This document shows, one piece after another, positions 56,823 to 64,000 of a stretch of DNA of 64,000 nucleotides. The stretch comes from Putridiphycobacter sp965230195 (GTDB lineage: Bacteria > Bacteroidota > Bacteroidia > Flavobacteriales_D > Crocinitomicaceae): the NCBI GenBank assembly GCA_965230195.1, contig OZ245997.1:1302001-1366000 (forward strand), written 5' to 3'. Position 1 is the first letter of the stretch, and each line of letters starts with the position of its first letter. The notes under the pieces were generated by a model. That model saw nothing but the letters and a program-made list of their open reading frames with translations, was not told the origin of the DNA and did not search any database. Position numbers and translations under genes: made by a program.

Positions 56823-57168
56823 GGTAAACAAAAAGAATCTTCAAACTTTGATTTGAAAGGAGATTGTGCATGACAGGAGAGAGGAGGACGAGGCACCATC
56901 ATAGTGGACACGCGAGAAGTGCCAGCCTCACTTCTCGCGGCGATCGACAGGGCAGATTTCAAGACGGATCTTCACCTCATCAAGGTAAGACAATGAGAAT
57001 TAATAACATATCTTTACAAACTGATTGTGTGACAGGTAGGCGATTACATCCCGACTCCCGACATTGCCATCGAGAGGAAGACAGTGGCGGATTTCCACGC
57101 TTCCTTCATCAAGAGGAGGGTCTTCTGCCAAGCCGCCAAGATGACCAGACACTTCAAGATGACGATGC
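56823..57168. repeat. direct repeat within XPF, copy 1
   Basis: Nearly identical to 57760-58102, including an intron and the exon-intron-exon of the nuclease domain. They diverge exactly after AAGATG(A/G)CGATGC. Confidence 0.9.
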
Positions 57169-57759
57169 AACGTGCTAAGATGTCAAAGTTTGAAGAATTG
57201 GCGAAGAACTTCACTGCCGCGGACACACCCTGCGTTGCTGGAGCTAGCACATGGTGGATAGAACCCGTCGCGGCCTTTCTCTGCGAGCATACCCATGAAG
57301 AAAAACAGGGGGCTGTTCTTCTCATGGGATGCTCCAAGCTGCAGAAGAAAGCTCTGCAGAAGGAGATGCGATGTCAAGCTCCAAAAGGGCTGCCAATGGT
57401 CGATCTGCGCAAGCGGAAAGTTGCCCAACGGCAGACATTTTACGATGCCAGGCGTTTCTGCTATGCGACCCCGCGCATTGTGCAGATTGACCTGTTAACA
57501 GGAAACGTTCACCCTGGGGCCTTGGCTGGATGTCTAATCGTCAAGAACAAAGATGGTTGACGGACTCGCCGATTGAGTATGCCGTCCGTCTCTTCCTTCG
57601 TAGCCAATCTGGTGGATTTGTGCGCTTCATTGAAGAGAATCCTGCTTCATTTGAAGCAGGATTTAGCCAGGTTTTATCTTGCAGTGTGAGACATTTGTCT
57701 CAAATGTGTGAGATTTAGGCTAAGGAAGTGATAGGATGGTCGTCACACACATCTGCCAC

Positions 57760-58102
57760 GGTAAAAAAAATCTTCAAATTTTGATTTCGAAAGGAGATTG
57801 TGCATGACAGGAGAGAGGAGGACGAGGCAACATCATAGTGGACACGCGAGAAGTGCCAGCCTCACTTCTCGCGGCGATCGACAGGGCAGATTTCAAGACG
57901 GATCTTCACCTCATCAAGGTAAGACAATGAGAATTAATAACATATCTTTACAAACTGATTGTGTGACAGGTGGGCGATTACATCCCGACTCCCGACATTG
58001 CCATCGAGAGGAAGACAGTGGCGGATTTCCACGCTTCCTTCATCAAGAGGAGGGTCTTCTGCCAAGCCGCCAAGATGACCAGACACTTCAAGATGGCGAT
58101 GC
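57760..58102. repeat. direct repeat within XPF, copy 2
   Basis: Second copy of 56823-57168, about 935 nt downstream. Differences are a handful of single bases and a few indels at the 5' end. Confidence 0.9.
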
Positions 58103-58540
58103 TGCTCATCGCGTCAGACGGGGGTCAGCCTCATTTAAGACATGACGAGAAGATCGCCCTGTCGATCGATTGTAAAGACATCATTTCTCGCCTCGTCCTC
58201 CTCATCCATCACTTTCCGACACTCGGGTACTTAGTGATGCTTGTATGTTCTACAGACAGATGGTTTTTCTGTTCTACAGGGTGGTTTGGTCGTCATATCC
58301 GGATGCGACCTGTCGACTCCTTGTCAAGCTCAAGCAGAATCGCCCAAATCCGGACATTACAGAGATCAAGAGACGAACCGAAAGGGCGAATGATGACTTG
58401 ACAGACTGGAAGACAGTTGACATCTGCAGGTGTGCCATTCCTTTAGTCTATCTGCCATGTTTGATCATCGTCGTGCTTGACATGTGTTTAGAAATTTGCC
58501 CGGAGAAACAACAACCATCCGCCGGAATCTGCTAGAAGCT

Positions 58541-59159
58541 TTTAAAACATTCAATAATTCTTCTGAACAGTGTTTTGTACTGTTTTTTAACTTGTAATAG
58601 AAAACACTGAAAGTGTGACATCATATTGACTCCGGCTGTGACCACAGTTCTGCGACAGAATCGTAGTTTTTGGATGCCTGTGTGCGTAAGAGTGAGAGTG
58701 AGCATAGCTGTAAGCACAGCAGGTTCCGTCGGACATATTGAGTGCAACATCTATGTTCGACATTGCATATCGGCTGCGTGTTGTGAATTCTCGATCGACA
58801 GTACCTGTTGAATTTCTGCCGAAACGATGAGACATGATTGTTCGGTTAAAGGAATATCAGAACACACAAACTCATTACAATGGCAGAATTCAAATATGAC
58901 AGATTGAATGTTGGATATGTACGGCGGCTTGTTCTTGGCACGACGATGTCACGTGTGCTAACAAACGTCAACACATGGATCAACGAACGTAACTCACGTC
59001 GGTCGTTATCCTTATTCATTCATCATTGTTTACTGTCTCATACCACATCCAATAAAAACACTCGTGGTAAAACACATCAGAGCGAACGCACTGACTCGTA
59101 AAAGGAACACAATAACAAAGAATAATGAGATGCATCCCCCAGTGATATCTGTATATTCA
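58541..59159. other. intergenic region
   Basis: No coding region is supported. Confidence 0.4.
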
Positions 59160-60880
59160 TCAGGGCTGTGCTGCTCCTTTCTGCGGATCCTCAGCATCTT
59201 TATTCGGTTCCTCAGGGAAGAAGGACGGAGGTCCAATCAGGGACAGGATGGTCGGTAGGAGGAGCAGGCCCGTAAACATGCCGGCGATAGTGGAAATGGA
59301 ATACTGAACGAACAAACGATTGCTAATGGCTGGATAATCTGAAAGAGCAGAGGGCAGAATTCCGAGAAAAGTTGTCACGCCACCATTGAATACTGCAACG
59401 CCCATAGTCTGAAGCGCGTGTATAGAACGTGTGAGACGATCCCCTTCGGCCAACATGAAATCTCGAGCAATGTGCGCACAGAACTCCACGGACAACCCAA
59501 CCGTCACAATGAAAGCAACGTAGGCAGAGTAATCCAGATCGATAACAGTCCAACTGGTCATTCCAACCGTCAGCAAAACAGAAAGCAGCACGCAGACAGA
59601 CACGATGAGCGCGGCAAAGATACTGACGATGAGGGGCAGCATGACGACCGTCGCGACAGCCATGGAGATGCCTATCGCCTCTACCGTCTTCAACGCCAGG
59701 CCTTCGTACTGCTCGCCAATGGCATACACCACGTAGTCGAATGGATAGACCTTGATCGACTGTCGATCGAGAATGTCGCGTTCCTCTTGGAGGTGGTCCA
59801 GTTGACTGGGCACGCTCGTGTGGCCTCTGGCATAGACGTGCGACCGCGTGCCCTTTGGCGTGCCGAAGGTGTTTCTCTTCGTCGTTGTCTCCTCGTCCAG
59901 GTTGATGAAGACTCTGGATGCACGTCCCGTCGCCGTGTTGTTCAGGAAATCCACCCAGTATCTCTCGATCTTGCTGTCAAAGTCTTCGGGGTTCTCGTAG
60001 AAATTGCGCTGTGTCAGCATTGGTCGATAAGGGCAGTAGCATTCCACCGAGTCCTTTTTGTACTGGCACCGTTCTCTCATTCCGACTGCCGCCTGCGGAC
60101 AATGCGTCTCGCACCTCTGCTCACACTCTTCGGCTGACGCGACGCCAGCGCAGATGTTCTTCGACAGATGCGCAAAATCGGCAGAGGAGAAGCCATCGTA
60201 GTACCAGTGCACTTTGTCCATACAGATCTCGTTCGAACAGAACTTCGTTTCGACATACTGCGTGTAGAAATCCATCCACGACTGCGACATCAGCCGCTCC
60301 TCTGTTCGGAATCCTCCATCAACGTATTCGTATTCGTACTCCGACTGCCTGGCTGGCCGTTTCAAACTCTTGAGGGTCTGTGTAGTCGACGGAGTCTCGG
60401 AACATGATGTTGATCTGCGACGTGTCGAAGTAGTCTTCAGAGGTTGTGAGGTAATCGTAAGTGTAACTGTTTGGGGGTACGGATTCGAAGTCCCTGTCGT
60501 GAAGTACATTTCGGATGTACCTACGTTCCTTGTAGGGATCAGTTCAACAAGCACATCAAGAGCGTAGGTGTCGATTCAGTGTCCATCCGGCCTAGAACCT
60601 AAAATGAAGCCGTCGATATAACATCCATGTCCGCTCTTCTCATCTAGCAAGTACTTTGCCAAAGCAATGGATGGTGAAAGAAGTACCGCCAGTTTTTGTG
60701 TTCTTCGGAAAGATGATTTGTCTTTGAAGATGGCGTTGTCTGTCAGTGCCTCTGCGGAAACGCCCCGCCATTTCAGGTTCAAAACGGCAGAGGTGATTGA
60801 TGCACGCGTAGTAGTTTTTCCCGGCAGGATGCTGCGTCAGCAGCACTTGTCTGCTCCTATTTTCGTCAACTTCGTGCGGC
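59160..60880 (-). CDS. NPC1/Patched-type transporter, C-terminal half
   Basis: Member of the sterol-transporting RND family. On the minus strand, RNVLHDRDFESVPPNSYTYD and YFDTSQINIMFRD begin the second extracellular loop (the family's DSY-L-x-x-YF region). Its Cys-rich part contains VKFCSNEICMDKVHWYYDG-type sequence. The membrane half follows: VATVVMLPLIVSIFAALIVS, VTVGLSVEFCAHIARDFM (NPC1 signature VGL-VEFC-H), GVAVFNGGVTTFLGILPSAL and GMFTGLLLLPTILSLIGPP. It ends at a stop at 59160. A frame change near 60340 requires an intron or an error. No N-terminal sterol-binding or sterol-sensing half precedes it: a divergent transporter gene starts at 61001. Together with the fragment at 43 kb this suggests a split gene. 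Confidence 0.7.
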
Positions 60881-61000
60881 ACGTTATCCTAAATATGAAC
60901 TACAACTACAGCCATCGGCCATGTGACCTAAACATGAACTATAAGTATAGCCATCGGTTAAGCGGCCACTGCAAAGTGTCGCCGTCGTGTAAATCTCAGA

Positions 61001-62253
61001 ATGAAGCTAGTAGCACAACCTTCTTCGCCTATTCCAGAGCAAAGAAATGACATACCCCGACCTCCACGGGCACCTGACCCAACCGACTCCGAGCTGCATG
61101 AACGCGATGATAGAATTGATGTTCGCTTACCATCTTTACCGGAGGCGTCGCCACCTGAGCCACCCTCTATTATTTCCAGGGCTGTCAGGTATGTTCCGTC
61201 CTTCGACGAATGCAACGCACTAGAGAGACGACGTGATGCAGTTTGATATGGGGCAGCTGCATGGGCTGTGCCGTACTGGGCGCTTTGTTTTTATCGGCGG
61301 CCGTCGTCGCCACGAAGGAGCTCTCTAATGACGACGCGTCTGTCTTCCAAGCCATCTTCGCTCGTGGAACTTTGGCATTACCAGTCTTGGTGTCACTTGG
61401 ATACTACCAAACAGGCTTCATCATCGGTCAGTTGGATCGCAATATGAAATGGATCGTGCTACGTGGAATATGTTCTGCTCTGGGATTGTTCTTTTCTTTG
61501 GTCTCTTCTGTTCTCATTACACTGTCGGAGGCCGCTCTTCTGAACGGGACCTATCCAGGTCATTCACAAGTACTCATGATGTAAAAACGAATGCGTGTTT
61601 GTGTAGCAATGCTCGCTTTTATGGCGTGGATGTTCCGAACTGAATCTATTGACATGTGTTCCTGGATTGGCATTGTTGGATCGATTGGTGCAAATGTACT
61701 CATCGCACGTCCACCGTTTCTTGTTGAGGATGAAGATTCTCTCGTATGGGATATCGAGCGCATCGGTGGCCTGGTCTGTGCTTTCTTATCTGTCCTTTTT
61801 ATAGCCACAAGCTTCCTCCTTGTCGGGTAAAGCAACCTTTATCCAAAACAGACTGCATCTTTTGTCTTTTGCAGGAAAATCGACAGAAGCATTCCATCCG
61901 TCGTGATTGCGAATCACTCAACAGTTCTTCTCGCTCTTTTTGCAGTTCCTTTCCTCACCATCGGTTATCCAGAGAAGATTGATTGGACACATTCGCTCAA
62001 ACACATCGGTCTGTACATCTTGACGGCCTGTGGTAGCGTGAATCATGTCTTCATCGTCCGTGCGTTTCAGATTGGTCCTCCTATCAAGGCTGCCATGGCC
62101 TCATCATCAAGTGTTATGATGATTGTGTGCGGCGGCGTCATTTTCTTTTCCGAAGAGATCAGCCTCCAGCTTGCAGTTGGAGGATCTCTGCTGATCTGTT
62201 CCATTATCCTTGTCATCTTTAGCAGAGATCGTGCCAGAGTGACTAAGACGTAA
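61001..62253 (+). CDS. EamA/DMT-superfamily transporter (SLC35G-like)
   Basis: Ten-span drug/metabolite transporter type protein. The cytosolic start MKLVAQPSSPIPEQRND is Pro-rich. An intron at 61189-61241 (53 nt) joins RAVS to LIWGSCMGCAVLGALF. The first half reads FQAIFARGTLALPVLVSL, LRGICSALGLFFSLVSSVLI and SEAALLNGTYP, the EamA R-G-x(n)-L and A-L-x-x-x-P pattern. After introns come MLAFMAWMF, IGIVGSIGANVLIARPPF and IGGLVCAFLSVLFIATSFL. Another intron at about 61828-61875 leads to IDRSIPSVVIANHSTVLLAL, LYILTACGSVNHVFIVRAF, AMASSSSVMMIVCGGVIFFSE and LLICSIILVIFS. The ending RDRARVTKT is basic. The substrate cannot be told. The intron between 61555 and 61590 is approximate. Confidence 0.8.
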
Positions 62254-63435
62254 GCAGCACGTTGTCCAAAACCGTGGTGATAGAAGCCCTTTTATTATTT
62301 CATTATCCAAGCTGTCGTTTCCGTTCTTGACGTGTGTTTTCATCAAGAATGACCAAGTCCACATCGTTACTATGTTTAACTCTGCGGAAACTGCAGATAG
62401 TGCAAGTATTTTGCAGTTATTCCAATGTTCAACTCTCAGTCCTGAAGTTCTTGGAAGATATGCGGTTTCCTGTGACGAGTGCAATTTCATTCTTAATTTT
62501 TTGTTGATTTATAAAACGTTCCTATCTGCCGATTTAGAATCTTTTTTTTACAGAAAGCAGGAATTCATATGCCCTACAGCACCGCGACCAAACTTCGGTC
62601 AAGTGTAAAAAAGATCTCGGCAATAGGCCAATGTTTCGGGCATGATGCCACAGGCTCCTCTCGATCCCGCACGTCATACACGCGACAGTCAGCTCATTGC
62701 CAACATCCTCTCTATGCGATTCGTCATCCCGGAAAGAATCTGCTCGGTTACAGAGACGAGAGGTGTAAATGATGACGACCGTTCGAGTTTCGAGAAAGAA
62801 GAGTGCGTTATCGCGGCACAAAGTAGCCTATTTGTAAAAGCGAAAGCGTCAAAGCGTGCCCTTGAAGTGCTGGATGTGGGAATACTGATTCTGGCTCTTC
62901 TCTCAAAGCAAAACGCTGCATTGCGGAGACGCTGTCACAACATATTGTTCGTAGATAATGCTGGGCTTTTTACCTCCGAGTAAACTCCGGGGCGAACAAC
63001 GAGAGCTTTTGAACGCCTGGCATTGGCGCCGTCCAAAGTTGAAGTGCCCTGTTGATTTCTTGCCTCTTTTCCGAACTCTCTCAGTACAATCAAAACGACA
63101 GAACAGGTGTAGTCTACCTTTCTATTCAACGCATTAGTTGGATGATAGAACGATGAATGAATGGCCTGCTTTTTTATGACTCTAGAAATCCAGTTTACAG
63201 CAAATGCCACGTAAGAAGAGGTGTCCTATAGACCGACGAAGTCGGACTCTTCTTTCAGAACATGTTGTTGTGATATTTTATATGCCAATGATGGGCGGCA
63301 TACATTTACAAAAGGCGCTGTAGTTGACGCTTTTTGGCAGATGCATCTATTCGGACGCGTTGCTCAGAAGCTGAGTCAACTTTGCTCGCGAAGAGCAAAG
63401 GTACCACGGTACGACGCTTGCTCGCGCCCGACGAT
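62254..63435. other. region without certain gene
   Basis: A plus-strand frame at 62642-62983 (113 codons; VLDVGILILALLSKQNAAL) is open but unrecognised, and overlapping minus-strand frames exist. Not accepted as a gene. Confidence 0.35.
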
Positions 63436-64000
63436 AGTCTTTGTTACTCTTCAGAATGACATTGCTGCAGACGTTCACAAATAGAGCTTTTTAATCGTCT
63501 CGCCTGTGTCTTTCCTGCACATGACAGGTAATCTTGTACTTCGCACCATAAGTCACCATTTGAATTGTTCGCCGTACGTGGCGGCAAACGTTGAACACGT
63601 GATTCATTTAATGCTGTGCAGAGGGAGAAAAGAACATCATGCATGCTTAACGACGTCGAATCAAGATCTAATGACCTTGAGTTGCACAAATAAAAAACGT
63701 AATGGGTGAAGAATGAGTGAAACGTAAGATCCCTCCCTTTTGGGAATCCAAAAGGAACCAGAGTGTTGTTGTCCGTTTATCTGCAAAAACAAAACTCCGA
63801 GCTCGAACGCTTCAGTTCGAGCGGTCTGATAGTTCAACTTCATCGGGATCCGTTTCTTTCCTAACTTGGACATGGATGACGGTCTGAGTGCTGCGATCTT
63901 TCTTCCAGAGTGCGTCCACGAATTGGCGGAAGCGCAACGTACAGTAGTCCGTAATCGTGCGAATCAAAGTACCTTTCCGCGACTCTCTGCCCACCGAGAG
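63436..64000. repeat. segmental duplication, block B copy 2 (runs off the window)
   Basis: Matches 23974-24535 from CTTTGTTACTCTTCA to the last base of the window, with about one difference per 10-15 nt. The same hairpin is present at 63801-63822. Confidence 0.85.
63812..64000 (-). CDS. C-terminal end of a fourth Pmp-receptor paralogue (partial)
   Basis: Minus-strand frame ending at TGA 63812-63814. It reads DYCTLRFRQFVDALWKKDRS, then VRKETDPDEVELSDRSN, against YCMLRFRQFVDALWKKDRS and VRQETDPDQVELVNRSN in gene 3. Most changes are conservative and the frame is intact. The rest of the gene lies beyond the right edge, so its completeness cannot be judged. Confidence 0.7.
   Translation of the reverse strand, partial: LSVGRESRKGTLIRTITDYCTLRFRQFVDALWKKDRSTQTVIHVQVRKETDPDEVELSDRSN

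Larger units (their letters stand above)
56655..58540 (+). pseudogene. scrambled XPF/ERCC4 nuclease gene with internal duplication
   Basis: XPF is the catalytic subunit of a structure-specific DNA-repair nuclease. The order here is wrong. First comes a nuclease-domain part (56879-57168): IIVDTREVPASLLAAIDRAD, an intron, then VGDYIPTPDIAIERK with FHASFIKRRVFCQAAKMTRH. Next, in the same frame, the N-terminal helicase-like part (57180-57720): MSKFEELAKNF, then TFYDARRFCYATPRIVQIDL and EYAVRLFLRSQSGGFVRFIE. Then the nuclease part again (57790-58430), this time continuing as AMLLIASDGG, DIISRLVLLIHHFP and LVKLKQNRPNPDITEIKRR. The middle helicase-like region and the terminal HhH domain are missing. 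The active-site GDY-x8-ERK is intact in both copies. This looks like remnants of a tandem duplication with deletion, or an assembly error. Confidence 0.7.

Overview
This window is nuclear DNA of a unicellular eukaryote, not a bacterium. Most recognisable genes are interrupted by short GT-AG introns of about 45-60 nt. Nucleus- and ER-specific families are present: an EMC8/9 subunit, VPS13-like, NPC1-like, Sac1, XPF, a Tim17/22/23-family protein and an EEF1A lysine methyltransferase. A sperm-tail PG-rich (SHIPPO) protein suggests a species with a cilium or flagellum. I cannot name the species from the sequence alone.

Layout. 0.5-2.5 kb: a nine-exon bZIP transcription factor. 2.8-3.7 kb: a SHIPPO protein. 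4.9-6.9 kb: an F-box/leucine-rich protein copy that is decaying. Its intact paralogue lies at 33.8-35.5 kb. 8.7-11.2 kb: an EEF1AKMT2-like methyltransferase facing a small membrane protein and EMC8/9 on the minus strand. 12.3-13.8 kb: unrecognised genes. 14.2-20.3 kb and 26.2-32.7 kb: two very large paralogues with signal peptide, Pmp-type beta-helix repeats, a Cys-rich module and a multi-pass membrane C-terminus. A third paralogue (24.3-26.1 kb, minus) keeps only the Cys-rich and membrane part, and a fourth enters at the right edge. 36.8-40.0 kb: a minus-strand gene of unknown function, a membrane protein with 40-residue tandem repeats, and a Tim17-family gene.

40.4-49.0 kb is a repeat mosaic. 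It holds three intronless paralogues of a roughly 149-residue helical protein that I do not recognise. Each sits behind the same TGACGCGCATTA motif and a different minisatellite leader. Around them are 126-bp, 29-bp and 21-bp tandem arrays, GATCGACG-rich palindromic blocks, an NPC1-like fragment and a VPS13-like gene without its start. 49.0-51.4 kb carries a membrane protein and a glutathione S-transferase.

52.0-64.0 kb is built on a segmental duplication. A contiguous 1.6-kb block at 22.9-24.5 kb is represented here by two halves separated by 10.4 kb. The intervening DNA contains a truncated Sac1 phosphatase, a scrambled and partly duplicated XPF nuclease gene, the C-terminal half of an NPC1-like protein and an EamA-type transporter. 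The best candidates for undescribed biology are the three-copy small-protein cassette, the Pmp-repeat membrane receptors, and the rearranged duplication. An assembly artefact must be excluded for the last.
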